Positions 11,205-23,350 are shown, counted from the first letter of the stretch. The stretch is DNA of 64,000 bases from Eledone cirrhosa (GCA_964016885.1 OZ024745.1:49044042-49108041), one strand, 5' to 3'. Notes: a model not told the origin generated them from the sequence alone. Translations and numbers: made by a program.

Positions 11205-11402
11205 AGGTGGCGAATTGGCGGAGTCGTTAGAACTTTGGATATAATGCTTTGCGTCATTCATTTCGGCTCTCTGAGTCCAAATCACAGTGAGGTCAACTTA
11301 GCCTTTCATCCTTTCGAGATCGATAAAAAGTACTAATCCAGTACTGAGGTCGATTCTTCCTCTATATCTCTTTCCCACTCTCCTCCCCTCTCCGCCAGGT
11401 TT
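11205..11402 (+). mobile_element. tRNA-derived SINE, older subfamily
   Basis: Head GAGGTGGCGAATTGGCGGAG, body CAACTTAGCCTTTCATCC and GGTCGATTCTTCCTCTATAT. Its 3' half differs from the main subfamily. Confidence 0.65.
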
Positions 11403-11799
11403 AAATTGTCCAAGACACGCCGTATGTCACGACGGCGCTCTTACGAGTCCATAAAGAGTTACAAGTTCATACGTACAATAAATACTAAAGTTGGTGAGAT
11501 ATATATTTTACACGCAGCTCACATCCTTTCTTTCTTAGTCTCACGTTGTTACTATCACGTACAAAGTTTGTGTAAGGAAACACGAGAAATAATCGATACT
11601 GACTCTCGTTGAATCTGACTATGTTTTCCGGTCATCATCATTATTTTATGTTCGCTTTCCATGTCGAAGATATTCGCATGTAACACAACACAAGTGGCTA
11701 GATGCTATCAGGATATTATGAAGTATGACAAAAACATTATCCTTACATTAAAAAATGATTTATATCTATTTCCGCGCGCGCGTGAGAGGGAGAGTAGCG

Positions 11800-11960
11800 A
11801 AATGGCAGATTTGTTAGAATGTTGGATAAAATACTTTGCGGTATTTGTTGGCTCTTTTCGTCCTGAGTTCAAATCCCGCCGAGATGGTGGATTGTTAAGC
11901 CCTTGTGGTAAGTGTATTTCAGCTCCTTGCATTCTGAGTTCATTTTCTACCTCTTGAAAA
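11800..11960 (+). mobile_element. SINE fragment(s)
   Basis: The head-like AGCGAAATGGCAGATTTGTT and TGAGTTCAAATCCCGCCGAG are SINE sequence. After the box B region the match breaks into a second partial head (GATGGTGGATTGTTAAG), suggesting two truncated or recombined copies. Confidence 0.5.
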
Positions 11961-12334
11961 AAGAGAAAAAGAGTGAAAAAAAAAAGGGAAAAACAACAGC
12001 AAAAAACAAAAAGACGGATCTTTCGGGAACCCACACGGACGAGAATGGGTTTGAGAACGACCTTAAGCAAGTCCCCAAATATTTCAACTGATCAGTCTCA
12101 TTGCCAGCACATTATGTCAGGAAATATTACGAATGGACGTTCGTGTCTTCTTTAATGAGTCATGTACCAAAATATATATTTATCCTGAGTTACATATAAC
12201 GTTACAGTTAATATACATAAAGAGAACGTTGGCTTGACAACTAAAGTACTGATGTGTGGTGTCTATCCAGACTCGGGCAACTCCTATAACTATATATTCA
12301 AACATTCGCTAACATCTTTGCACACTAACATAGA

Positions 12335-13690
12335 ATTTGGCGGAATGGTAGAATCGTTAGGGCGTTTTGAAATGGAGTGGAGAGTATTTAGCTGTTAAAT
12401 GCTGCGGGCGAAAGCGGCACGGTGTGGCGCTAGTTGGCATGAAAACCTCTTGATTCAAGCGGGTTAAAGATGTCATACGAGCAAAGAAGGAGGCTTATAA
12501 AGCTTGACTTGGAAACAAGTCTTCCTTTTTACATTCGCGGTACAAACAGGCACGAAAAGTTGCGACAGATATAGTAAAGGCGTCCAAAGTTAAGACTTGC
12601 GAGGACTTTAGGGTTAAACTGTAATCCGAGTTATAAGAAGTCTTCCTCCTCGCCCGCTATCAAAACTTGTCTGGGGTTCTGCTCGTAAGGTGGAAAGAAT
12701 ACTTTGCTGATTTCTTAAATATGGTAACAGCAGCATATTCTGATGTACACGAGGTGCATCTCGGGGCGAAGACTAACATCACAGGCTGGGGTCACTAAAG
12801 TAATTAAATCGCTCAAATCTGACGCCCTCTGGAGAGGGTGAAATTCGGTCAGATATGTTAAAAGCCTTAAATAAAGAAGATATGCTCTCGCTGACTCATG
12901 AGTTCCAGGTGGCTTGAATCTCTGGAAAAAGCACCAAAACAATGGCAATCAGGAGTGATAATTCCAATTTTAAGAGATTGCTCTAGTTATAGAGGTATTT
13001 CCTTGTTAAACCTTCCCGGTAAAGTCTATTCTAAACGTACGAGAAAGAGATATAGGGATTTTGTTGAGTCCAAGGTAGTTGACGAACAGTGTGGTTTTCG
13101 TTCGGACACAGCACAGCCGACCAAATATTCACTCTGCGGTAGATCTTCGAGAAGTCGTGGGAGTGTTGCCAAGATGTGTATGCTTGTTTTGTAGACATCG
13201 AAAAGGCATACAACCACATTCAATGAGGGTGTTCAACTCTGCCAAGGGTGCGTATTGTCACCTCTCTTGTTCATACACTTCATGGATAAGATTGACATGC
13301 GCTGTGGGGTTAGAAGATGTATAAAATGTGTTGCGAAAACTGGGACATTACTTATGATCTAGAATCTTGGGTAATGACCGAAAGAATACAAGCGACCGAA
13401 ATGAGATTCCTCCGAAGAGTTTTGTAGTTACGTTATTCGATATGGTGTTCAATTCTCTGAATCGAGAGATCACTGCTCCGATACAACAGACATGTGGTCA
13501 GAATATCGGGAAAGAATCACTGGACAGATTTAACAGGCAAAACCAACCGGCGGGAGATCCAGAGGTCAATGACAAGCAAGATGGTTGGACAACATCCATG
13601 AACTCGGTTGCATTTGCTTGGGGATCGAACCGGGTCTTTTGTAGGTGGTTGCTTCTGATAGGGCCCTCTTGAATACATGTCTGAGGATTC
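12335..13690 (+). pseudogene. Degenerate LINE (family C), RT and C-terminal region
   Basis: A SINE head fragment at 12337-12375 is followed by a decayed non-LTR retrotransposon. In shifting + frames it shows a pre-RT piece (KKEAYKA.LGNKSSFL), then DAPSGEGEIRSDMLKALN, then AWIIPI-type RT entry residues near 12955. A YRGISLLNLPGKVYSK block (12990-13035), VDEQCGFRS (13075-13100), FVDIEKAYNHI and CVLSPLLFIHFMDKIDM come next. The end piece WVMTERIQATEMRFLRRV (13365-13425) is typical of RTE-like LINE C-termini. Frameshifts and internal deletions are numerous and the YxDD region is lost. Confidence 0.7.
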
Positions 13691-14479
13691 TGCCCCCACG
13701 ACTCTCTCAAGAATAAGTGGGTGAAGAAGAAGAAAGATTATAATAAAGAGATTCTTTGAGAATACACCAGAAAAGAAAAAGAAATAAGGTGCTTGAAGAG
13801 AAATGTTAACAAGTACGAACAGATATTCCACTCTAGAAATAGACAAGGATCCATAAACGCAAGGTAATCAGCAAAGTCCAAAACAGCCTGATGCTTCTTC
13901 TACTGAGAGAACAGTCTGGAATCTCATCTGAGGGGAAACGTTGTAAGTGATGCAGATGTGGAAGTTAGAGTCGATGGCAACAGTCAGAGCAATAAAATAT
14001 ATGAAAGTTAATGATTTTGCTGAATTGAATGTTTTAACCAAGGAACAACGATCATATTGAATTCTTAATAGTCCAGTATTAACTCTAAGTGGTCTTAAGA
14101 AATCAAGACAAGAATTGTTCAAAAACTGATATTAGTATCAGAAATAAAAATACATAACATAATATTTTTTCCAGATTGTGTCGTTCGAGACGTTTTGGTG
14201 AGCTTGGCTCGCCTTACTGATGTATCAGGTGATGCACGTTAGGCTGCTAAATTATTCCAGCTCTTTAGTCTCGCTATCTCCTGCAGCAATGCTGCGAGTG
14301 TGTTGGTTTGCCTAAAAAAATCCGCTTTAATTTTTTTATGTAATATATCATGTAAATACAATGTAATAGAAAAAAAAAAAAAAGATTGCGAACTCGACAC
14401 CACCATTCGACGCTGAGCAGAACTCATCTGCAACGTCAATTTTGACAGCTCCGGCTGGCAACAGGTGAAAGCTCCCAGC
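13691..14479. other. Intergenic sequence, nothing recognised
   Basis: No gene was seen. An A-run at 14371-14385 is the only simple feature. Confidence 0.35.
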
Positions 14480-15480
14480 GAGGTTCGGTGGCCTCGGCCT
14501 CCGATCAGCTTTGGATCTGGTTCTATCTGCCTACCTCTCTTAAATCTCCTTCAGTCGCGAGGTTCTCAGCCAGACGGCCGAACCTGACCAAGCCCAAAAG
14601 CTTGAACAGGCTCCGGCCGACTGGACAGGCGAAAGCCTCTCTGTCCCCCAGTATACAACTGTCCAACGTAACTGGGACGACATCAATTGCAGGTCTTCTG
14701 TCAGTCGGATCAAGTCTGGCTTGGACCAACACCGCCTTGCCTGCCTCCACTCCGCTTCTCAGCTCAACAGCAGCGCGTGGCTCAATTCGGTGCCCTCCTT
14801 ATCAACCGGTACCCTTCTTGATGACGAGTGCATTCGCATCAGAGTAGCCCAACGCCTCGGCCTCCGCGTGTGTGAACCTCATAAATGCTGTTGCGGGGCG
14901 TCGTTGACATGTACGGCCTGCACCCACTGTGTTGCGACTTGAGCGTAGGCCGGTTCCCCCGACAGACCGCTCTCAATGACATATTAAAAAAAAACCGGGA
15001 CGCAGCTGGCTTCCCATCACAACTGGAGCCAGAAGTCCTTGACTGTGTAGACGCCAAGTGCCCCGATGGCATTATCCGCTTCCCATTCGAAGCAGGTAGA
15101 TCTCTCATCTGGGACGCCACATGTGACATGTTCTCCGTCTCCAACTTAGTCGCTTCGGCCACAAACCCTGGTACCGCGGCTCGCCTTGCGGAGGTAAGGA
15201 AGATAAACATATACCGAGGATTGTTCGGCCGCTTCGTTTTCGCACCGGTTGCCATCGAGACCTCAAGCGTACTTGGACCCGTACAGTCGAGCTATTCTGC
15301 AAGATCGGAACGTCGGTGACCCGTTTGAAGAAAAAGCCTCGCGAGGTGGAGTGGCTGTTGCAGCGGGTGTCGTTAGCCATTATCCACGGGACTTATACCC
15401 TGGGCCCAGCACCCGGTCGCCTGCGACCTCCCTCTCCTCATTCTTCTGTGACATTGGAGTCCTTGCCATTCCCTCCCTTT
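14480..15480 (+). pseudogene. LINE 3' coding relic (family B) with endonuclease-like C-terminus
   Basis: GC-rich block. From 14484 one frame reads FGGLGLRSALDLVLSAYLS, then a stop at 14541, then stays open to 14942 through LACLHSASQLNSSAWLNSVP, RIRVAQRLGLRVCEPHKCC and CTACTHC. After a frameshift the frame 14885-15319 continues GRFPRQTALNDILKKN, DAKCPDGIIRFPFEAGRSLI, WDATCD and LFGRFVFAPVAIETSS. This order (GGLGLRSA, a Cys/His knuckle, a PDG...GRSL.WDAT block) is the C-terminal part of a widespread invertebrate LINE type. The Cys/His motif plus the PD...WD pattern suggests a restriction-like endonuclease, though that point is inference. The copy is broken and 5'-truncated. Confidence 0.7.
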
Positions 15481-16154
15481 TCCTGATTTTTTTTCTTTTT
15501 CCTAAAAAATTATTACAGGGAAACTCCAGCACCCTTTGTTGTGGTGTTTCATTGAGTGTGCATGTCTTCCTCGACATTTTTCTTTTGTATGTAAATTGTG
15601 TTTATATACTAATTCATATAACGAATATAAAATTATACAAATAAAAAAAATACAACTTGCTTATACAGGTTTCTGCGTTTATTGTTATGTTCTTTTTACT
15701 TATTTATTTATCGTTTATACAAGCCTGCGGTCTAAGAGAGAGGACAATTGTTTAAGAAGTTTTAGGGTCCATAGTCTAGAACAGTGGGCAGCATGAGATA
15801 TGGTTCATTATAAGGTACCCGCGGTATTAAAAACATTCAAGGTAAATTTTTTATTGGGCGTGCCTGGATTTAAGGAAGCTAGAGGGACTGCATGCGTCCA
15901 GCTAGCCGCAATTTGCTAGACGAACGAAAATAAACATGATACATCAAGTCTGGCTGATAGCGGCTTGTCACATCTTCATTAACGATTGTTTAAAAGCTCA
16001 GGTCTCTATTCAGTCAAGTGTAACTGGTGTGGTTAATTTATCTCCACGGTAAACAAAGCGTTAGTTACTTTAGTTCAATAAGCTAACAAGGCAGTGGCTA
16101 TCTGTGAGAGAATAGGAAGACAACTGGTGAAGACAACTTACCGGTTGTCGTTAA
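15481..16154 (+). promoter_or_regulatory. Region 5' of the first TRPA coding exon; promoter possible, not proven
   Basis: It lies between the family B LINE relic and the open frame of the first channel exon. I see no clear TATA box, CpG island or initiator that could be defended. It should contain the 5' UTR or promoter if transcription starts near the first exon, but an upstream non-coding exon cannot be excluded. Confidence 0.25.
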
Positions 16155-16541
16155 ACTACGAAACTGGCGAAAGTTGCACCAATTAATAAGGAGGGTATTA
16201 TTCTCACCGGGTTTGTCGAACAAACAGAAAACAGTGTAGCGAAAGGGGAGGATACAGAACAATCAACGTCGGTTTACCGCGATGAAAACGGAAAAAATTC
16301 AGTCACTTGTGAAGCAGAGTCTTCTACTACTGCTATACCGACAGTGGAGGAAGAGAGCGGGGAATATAAAGTCAGAGAAAGAGGAAGTAGTGAAAATATC
16401 GTTAAGCGGACCATAGTTAACGGTGCCTTTGAAGTACTCAAAATGGAAATGGATGCACTCGTATCGGCAGAAAAACAGGACCCCCTACCCCGAGATGAAA
16501 GTATACAGAGTACGGAAGCTCTTAATTTAACTTTACACCAA
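16155..16541 (+). CDS. TRPA exon 1 (first visible coding exon; 5' limit uncertain)
   Basis: The frame is open from just after the stop at 16152 to the donor GTAAGT at 16542, phase 0. The peptide is acidic and Ser/Thr/Glu-rich and ends EALNLTLHQ, joining CARDGD of the next exon. The first in-frame ATG is at 16443 (A at -3, G at +4), giving 33 residues. The 96 open codons upstream of it also look coding but contain no ATG, so either an unseen upstream exon supplies the start or translation begins at 16443. An out-of-frame ATG at 16282 opens a short uORF if this part is 5' UTR. Confidence 0.6.
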
Positions 16542-17031
16542 GTAAGTTACTTCTAAATTACTTATTAACGCGATGAAAGATACGATCGAGTTAGAAAATA
16601 TAGATAGTGTGTGAGAAAGAGTAAGAGGATATACAGACATTGAGATAGGGGTTGTAACGTCTATCGTTTACATGTAATTATTGTTTGCTACAGCGACGGA
16701 GAACTGCTGTTTATCGTGATATGTCCCTGTCATTTTATTAAATTTTCTTAAAACTTCGATCAAACCAGAAAATATACTAATTTCGTGTCTCTCCCAATAA
16801 TGATTCATTCAAATGGTTATATAAGCTGTTTTTTCTTTCTTAAGTTAATTTTGAGTTTCACATGTGTCATTTAACCTATTTAAAGCAGTGCACTTAAGAG
16901 TTGCTGTGGGTTCAGGTTTGATAATGTGAGAAGTAAGATCGCTTTAATTTAATAGAAAACCACACATGTCTATGTTTAATTAAGAAATTATTTAAAAACC
17001 TGCTTGAGTTAGATATATAGAAAATATATCA

Positions 17032-17110
17032 CCCCCCCCCCCCCCCACGAAAATGTATACACACTCACACTTCCACCTTATATATATATATATATATACA
17101 TACATACACA
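17032..17110. repeat. Poly-C run and (TA)n microsatellite
   Basis: A C-run of about 15 bases at 17032-17046 is followed by (TA)n near 17080-17100. Intron 1. Confidence 0.8.
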
Positions 17111-17111
17111 C

Positions 17112-17187
17112 AGAGTGTCCAAAAAATGTATACACACTTTTATTAGAATGCTATTGAAGCGTGTATACATTTTTTGTGCTAACTAGA
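17112..17187. mobile_element. Short terminal-inverted-repeat element, copy 1
   Basis: ACAGAGTGTCCAAAAAATGT at the left is mirrored by TGTATACATTTTTTGTGC at the right, around TATTAGAATGCTATTGAAG. Related copies lie at 21834-21917 and 49464-49552. About 80 bp, non-coding. Confidence 0.65.
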
Positions 17188-17424
17188 AAATCATATGGTG
17201 CGTGTTTCTTTTTATTGACAATACTAGCATCCTCACACATACACACATACATACATACATACATAGTGTGTGTGTATATATGCATGTATGTATGTATGGT
17301 TAAGAGAGTGGGACTGGCTTTGTGCAGTGCCCTTTGCTCACTATAAAAGCTTCACGGCACAGGCATTGCTTTATATCTGGAGATCTCTCTGCACTTGTCG
17401 TCACATGGTACCATGGGCCCAGCA

Positions 17425-17575
17425 CTATGTGTCAATAATTATCACAAGTGTAGTGTTTGTACCAGAGTTTTCAAGTCGCTGGCTGGACTAAAAAGTCACA
17501 CTCGTTCAGCGCATCGGTAGGGGTTCTCCTACATGGATATAAAGTAGTGGCCGTACTCGAAAACGAGTTGGCAGC
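17425..17575 (+). pseudogene. Decayed C2H2 zinc-finger/retroelement fragment
   Basis: One + frame reads YHKCSVCTRVFKSLAGLKSH then TRSAHR, a C2H2-like finger (C-x2-C...H-x4-H). A stop and SYMDIK.WPYSKT follow. This pattern is common at the end of invertebrate retroelement ORFs. No intact frame remains. Confidence 0.4.
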
Positions 17576-18104
17576 CACCATGTATGTATGTTTATAGGGG
17601 TTGCAGAGCTGTTTTTAGGGAGAAGGGTTACTTAAAAGAAGCACACGTATGTGTGTGTAAACACACCTAGCATTCCTTTAAATATGTTAGTATTAAATGA
17701 GTGAATACTGGGGAAGCAACATTGAAACTTCCAGCTCCCTAAATTTGATTTTTTTCCTGCCCACGACATACTAATTTAGCAAAATTTATGAACTTCATTA
17801 AATATTTGTTACTGTTAAATGTTACATATCTGATAATGTTTTTTTTTTAATCTTTCAAATTAAATAAACATACCAGTTTTTTTTTCGAATCTATTTTATT
17901 TATTTTAAATAACATATACAAAGATTAAGCTAAATAACGATTTTCCTGAAGTTCTTTAATAGATGTAGATTGCCTTTCTGATGGGAGAGGATTCCAAATT
18001 CCATACGTGTATCGGTAACAAGGGTAATTCCATGGATTGTAGTGCAATTCCATCATTGAACTCTTCTTAACTACCGCATTAATGAAATTGATAGTATATT
18101 ATAT

Positions 18105-18135
<31 letters not shown>

Positions 18136-18249
18136 TTATATATACACAGGTGAAATCCCAGAGTATAAGACTCATTTTTTAGCCTTGATGATAATGAATA
18201 TAAATAAACTTTACTTCGGTTTTGAGTACTCCTCTCTCTTAATCGCCAA

Positions 18250-18290
<41 letters not shown>

Positions 18291-19190
18291 TACATATATA
18301 TATGAAAGAGAGAGAGAGAGAGAGAGAATAAACACAGAAAAAAAAACACGAAGAGAGAGCACTTGCAGGTATATCAAAAACAAACTAAGGCAATTAAGAG
18401 CAAAGTTTAAGCGTCTGTTAGAACACAAGACTCTAAAGGCTAACTTTAAAAAAAAGGCATGTTGCAGAGATATCTTAACAATCATTTTATTGGATCAAAC
18501 TAAAACGAAATCTTTAAATATTTTAATTTTATGAAAAAAAAGGAAATAAAAATAGAAGTGTTCACGTCGTAATCTATGAAAAAAAAGAAGTTAATTCTCA
18601 GTTCACACCTATGTCAATTTAGCTGGTTTCCTACAATATTGCATATCATGGGTGGTTTGTCGGCTATTTTTATTATACTGGTTACTATTTATGTCATGTA
18701 AAGCAATGTGGAATGAAACATCTTGCTCAAGAACAAAACCCGCAACCCTGTTCAGGAACCAAACCCTCGAACTTATGATCTCAAGTTCAAAACCTTAACC
18801 ATGAAGCCACACTCTTTCACACAGTCAAGTAATAATGCTATTCTTGACTTCAACTAAATACCTTGAAGTATAGCTGAAAGATGATATCCAGTAACTAAAT
18901 AAATGCCAGAAAAATAATGAAAGAATTATATCAAAAAATGACTGGCTGGGCTCCACAGCTTTCACCTATAATTTAGTGATATCTTTTAACTTCCCATCTC
19001 TCTCTTTATAGGAAAGGTGTATCAGGCTTTATAGTCTAGACAATTTGTTAGTCTCTACAACTCAGTGAAACACCAAACATAAATCTAACGTAGGCGCAGC
19101 CCAGGCTGTGGGGTTAACAAGTTCACTTTGCAACCACACCCTATGTGGTTTGATCCGACCTCATTAGGCTATTTATTGTCTATGCTAATT
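17576..19190. other. Intron 1 sequence with simple repeats
   Basis: (TA)n at 18094-18142, (CA)n at 18251-18290 and (GA)n at 18305-18327. A tRNA-SINE head fragment lies at about 19090-19160 (GGCTGTGGGGTTAACAAG...GGTTTGATCC), and another old SINE scrap lies near 18715-18815 (-). No exon was recognised. Confidence 0.5.
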
Positions 19191-19195
19191 ATGAT

Positions 19196-20300
19196 GATGA
19201 TGATCATCATCATTGTTCAATGACCATTTTTCCAAGCTAGCATTTGTTTGACAAGTTGTCCCGTTGTGAGACAAGTCAGATCAGATCTTGCTAAAAAAGA
19301 ATTGTTCCTGGCTTGGTTTCTATGGCTGGATGCGCTTCATAACGCCAACCACATGTGCTGTGTGGACTGAGTGCATTTTATTGTGGCACCAAAACCACCA
19401 ACTGACAGGTTGGAGTGGGTCCTTTTTGTCGTGGCACCAGCATGACCACTTTACAGGGTGGACCAGGTTCTTTCTGTCGTGCCACCAACATGACCACTTT
19501 TCAGGGTGGTCAGAGTGCTTTTTGTGTCAGAAACGTGACCACTTTACAGGGTGGACTGGGTGCTTATTTGTCATGTCATCGGTACAATCACCTTACAGGG
19601 TGGACTAGGGGCTTTTCTTATGTCACCAGTATGACCACCATACAGTGTGAACTGAAAGCTTTTAGGCATTTCAGCAGCTTGTGTAGACAGTGTTTTTTTG
19701 TCGTGGAAGCGGCATTATGGAAGGGAGGAAGCAGATTTGGAGCATGTCCAACTTTCCACGCTTGTATAGGAGTTAAGCCTGACCGGAGAGGTACCTTAGG
19801 AACGAGTGTGGGGAGGAGAAGGAGTATGCAAGTTGGATGTGGTGAGTGGGGTATTTTGTTGGTGAGGACGAGGTTATTAAGATTAGAGAAGGTGAATGGA
19901 GGAAGGGTAGGGAAATGTTAGTTCCAGGCTAGTGTCTTCAACATATTGTTTCGTCCTGCAGTCTTCTGCAGCACAACATAACGCCAGAGATCCTGATCCC
20001 GTGTCATCTCCTTGGAGAGGTTTAATTGAGCAAGGTCAGCTTTTATCACTTCATCCCAAGCTTTCCTAGGTCTTCCTCTTCTATAGCTACCATCAACTTT
20101 GTGCACCCTGAACCTTTTTATACAGCTATCGTCCTCCATGCACATCTCATGCCTGTCTATACTACCACAATATTTTCTCCTGCACACTGTATCTGACTCC
20201 TCTTATGTTCAGTTTCTCTCTTAGTTCATTGACACTGTTCATGCACACTACTATTACACATTCATCGAAGCATGCAAGCTTCATTTCTTTCCAATCTTCG
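19196..20300 (-). mobile_element. Family A LINE copy with an expanded 3' UTR repeat
   Basis: Starting from the (ATC)n end, the minus strand shows the LINE 3' UTR and then a C-terminal ORF piece at 19918-20187 (GRPRKAWDEVIKADLAQLNL). Within the UTR, 19375-19660 holds about six diverged units of 45-48 bp, each with a CGTGGCACCA...ATGACCACTTTACAGGGTGG pattern. The next (TA)n tract is at 20342-20396. Confidence 0.75.
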
Positions 20301-20343
20301 TAGGCCCTCTGCCCACAGTGCCCAGGTCTACCATGCAGCATTG

Positions 20344-20397
<54 letters not shown>

Positions 20398-20399
20398 TG

Positions 20400-20750
20400 T
20401 GGTGGCATGATAGAAGGAACCTAGTTTACACTGTGGAGTGGTCGTGTTGGTGACATGACCCCCCCCCCCAGTTCACCCGTTAGAGTAGTGGTGGTAGCAA
20501 CACGACAGTAAACGCCCAGTCCACTCTGTAAAGTGGTTGTGATGGTGTCATAATAAAAATCACCCAGCCTCCACACTGTAAATGTGGTTGGCATTTGGAA
20601 GGGCATCCAGCCATAGAAACCATGCCAGAAGCAGTTCTATATTAGCAAAACATGGTCATCTGATCTGACTTGTCTCACAAGGGAACCACTCATCTAACAT
20701 ATACTAGCATGGAAAAATGGACGTTAAACAATGATGATAATGATGATATA
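20400..20750 (+). mobile_element. Family A LINE 3' end
   Basis: Plus-strand LINE UTR (ACACTGTAAATGTGGTTGGC, GGGCATCCAGCC, ATGGACGTTAAACAATG) ending in GATGATAATGATGA. It meets the next copy tail to tail across (TA)n. Confidence 0.75.
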
Positions 20751-20760
20751 TATATATATA

Positions 20761-21446
20761 TCATCATCATTATCGTTTAACGTCCATTTTCCACGCCAGC
20801 ATGGGTCTGGACGGGAATTGTCCCACTTGAGGCGAGATTGGACTGTCTGGCGGGTTTTCTACGGCTGGATGCCTTTCCTAACACCAACCACGTTTACAGT
20901 GTGGACTGGGAGGTTTTTAGCGTGTTACCTACACGGCCACATTACAGCGTGGACTGTGTTTTTTTGTCGTGACACCTACACGACCTCATTTATTTAGGAC
21001 TGGATGTTGTGATACCAACATAGCTTTACATCGAAAGGCGTGGTGTAGATGGCGGTGGGGGTAGGGTTAGTGGGGCGGGGGTGTATTTTGGTTAAGAGGT
21101 GCCTACTGACTGTAGGTTTCGCTTTGTACCTAGGCAAGGTGGGTCTTCTGTATTACTACGTAGCGCCAAAGATCTCGGTCCAGTGACATTGTCTTGGAGA
21201 GGTGTAAGTGTGTGAGGTCGGATTTTATCAAGTCGTCCCAGGTTTTTCTGGGTCTGCCTACTCCGTAGCTACCGTCTATTTTGATCGCCCTGCACTTTTT
21301 TTTATACAGCTGTCGTCTTTCATGCGCATCACGTGACTATACCAACGTAGTCTTCTCTCGAGTAAACATCTGATCCATTTTATTCCTAATTTCTCACTTA
21401 GTTCATTTATGCTTTGCCGTTCGCGTATATTACTATTACACATCCA
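20761..21446 (-). mobile_element. Family A LINE copy
   Basis: Minus-strand copy of the same 3' part as 1-563, extending further into the ORF end (to the region equivalent to residues ~365-464 of the 32-33 kb copy), with a frame-breaking deletion. 21450-21480 is a TA-rich tract. Confidence 0.8.
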
Positions 21447-21833
21447 TATATCTATCTATCTATATATATATATATATATATACACACTGGTATCTACCTG
21501 TTTATGGTAGATCCAATAATGTTGTTAGAACTCCATATAGTCTTGAAGTAATAATTCCAAAGAGATCAGGCGATGTGAGTTATTGTTATTGTAGTAGGCT
21601 TTCATCATATGAAATTCCATTGTGCTAAACAAGCTTCAGTAATATACATATGTGTTGAACAATGAAATTAAAAAATAAAAGGCAAAGATTGGTGCTTAAT
21701 TAGTTCATTATTTATATATATATATATATATAGTGAAAAAATGTGTATATGTCAGAAAACGTTCTATACAGATAATGTTATATAAGGAAAATGATAGAAG
21801 AAAAAAAGGGTTTGAAAAGTGCACCTGGTATAT

Positions 21834-21917
21834 ACAGGGTGCCCAAAAGAAAATGTATACGTATATTTATTAGAATGCTGTTGAAGTGTGTATACATTTT
21901 TTGGGACACTCTGTATA
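21834..21917. mobile_element. Short terminal-inverted-repeat element, copy 2
   Basis: Starts TATACAGGGTGCCCAAAAG and ends ACATTTTTTGGGACACTCTG, enclosing TTATTAGAATGCTGTTGAAG. The ends are inverted repeats. Confidence 0.7.
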
Positions 21918-22311
21918 CAAAGGATCTTTATAACATGTACAAAATTGATGTTTCGCAAAGCATACTTTCTCCGTATTGGATTATCAAAACATTTTTTATT
22001 AGGTTAAATGGGTTTTTTTTCGTTAAAACTCATGCATATTATACATTTAAATCCTGCTTCTCTCAACACCTGCATACATTTAATAGCAAACAACTGCAGA
22101 ATTCAACATCTCTGTCAAAATATATTTGGCAATTGAAAGACAGCAGGATTACAAACCTTACAATCAAAGGCAAAGGTCTATAATAGATGAGTCATGAGAT
22201 GCCACCTATGTACCACAGAAAAACTAAATATCCTAGTCTCATTAACTAACATCTTGAACTCTCGGGAGAAAGACTGTTCTCCTGCTTCCATACAAAATAG
22301 TTCAGCTTATG

Positions 22312-22540
22312 TTAACCCTTTAGCATTTACTTTACCCTATATTTACTATTGTATTTCTATGGTAAAGGCTTTACCTCACATAGTTATCTCACATAATATC
22401 GAATCTGTGAGATTTTGATATTATTTATTTTGAGAACAATATCTTAACATCAGTATGAGTGGCTAGTTACAGCTGCTTTGAACAGAAAGAGGTGAGAGAA
22501 TTCTGGCCGGATACAGCCAGTTTAAATGCTGAAGGGCTAA
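22312..22540. mobile_element. piggyBac-type MITE, copy 2
   Basis: TTAACCCTTTAGCATTTAC at the left, TTTAAATGCTGAAGGGCTAA at the right. The right TTAA has decayed to CTAA. Inverted relative to copies 1 and 3 by its internal sequence. Confidence 0.75.
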
Positions 22541-23350
22541 ACATATCTACCCCCTGGACAACATACTGGATTACCTACTGGGTAATGATGCGACCAATTT
22601 CTGCAAATGTTCGAGGATCTCCCTCCCTTCCCCACCACCCATCATGACTCCATATCTCAGCAACCACTGCCACCCACTAAGCCTCACTGTCAGTAGTTAA
22701 TCCAGCAACAATTTATTTCATATATTTCACTATTCTTATGTCATATATTATATTCCATAATTCCGTATTTAAATCGTCCTAATCCTTATATTATACTTTA
22801 TTTTATGTTTATACTATTTTAATTAAAATATTTTTAATTTTTATTTTTTCCTTTTCCTTTTTCATACCTTATATTTTACATATTTCCTCAATACCACCCC
22901 ACAACCACTCACCCACTCATCATAGTTTCCACCAGTACCATTATCATATATTTCACCACCCTTAGATGTTACACTACAACTCTATACTTCACAATTCCAT
23001 ATTTTATAATCTTCATTGTATTTAATTCTTTATTTTTTTCTATTCTCCAAATATTATTTTAAATTATATTCCTTCATATCCTTTACTTATTCCCTCAACA
23101 CCAACACCACTGCCGCCACCATCACAATACCCCACCCTAACCTCCACACATACACCCATTATAGTTTGTCTCTACCCACTTACAATATCTGAAAAATGTA
23201 TGTATGTATTTCTATTTGCTTATTTATATTTTAAACTTTAATCTGTTATTCTAATAAATATTTGGTCTATGGTTTTTATATATTTGATATATATATATTA
23301 TCCTTATCGAGCCCTCTTCGGATTTTAGTCTTCACTTTTATTATTATTAT

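Noticed and set aside
14488..14847. 119-codon open frame starting MASASDQLW as a host gene
   Set aside because: The neighbouring frame carries clear LINE C-terminal motifs, and this frame is a shadow of it.
18099..18485. 128-codon minus-strand open frame
   Set aside because: Much of it is translation of (TA)n, (CA)n and (GA)n microsatellites.
22459..22647. 62-codon open frame near 22.5 kb
   Set aside because: It overlaps the end of a TTAA-type MITE and C-rich filler. No homology was recognised.
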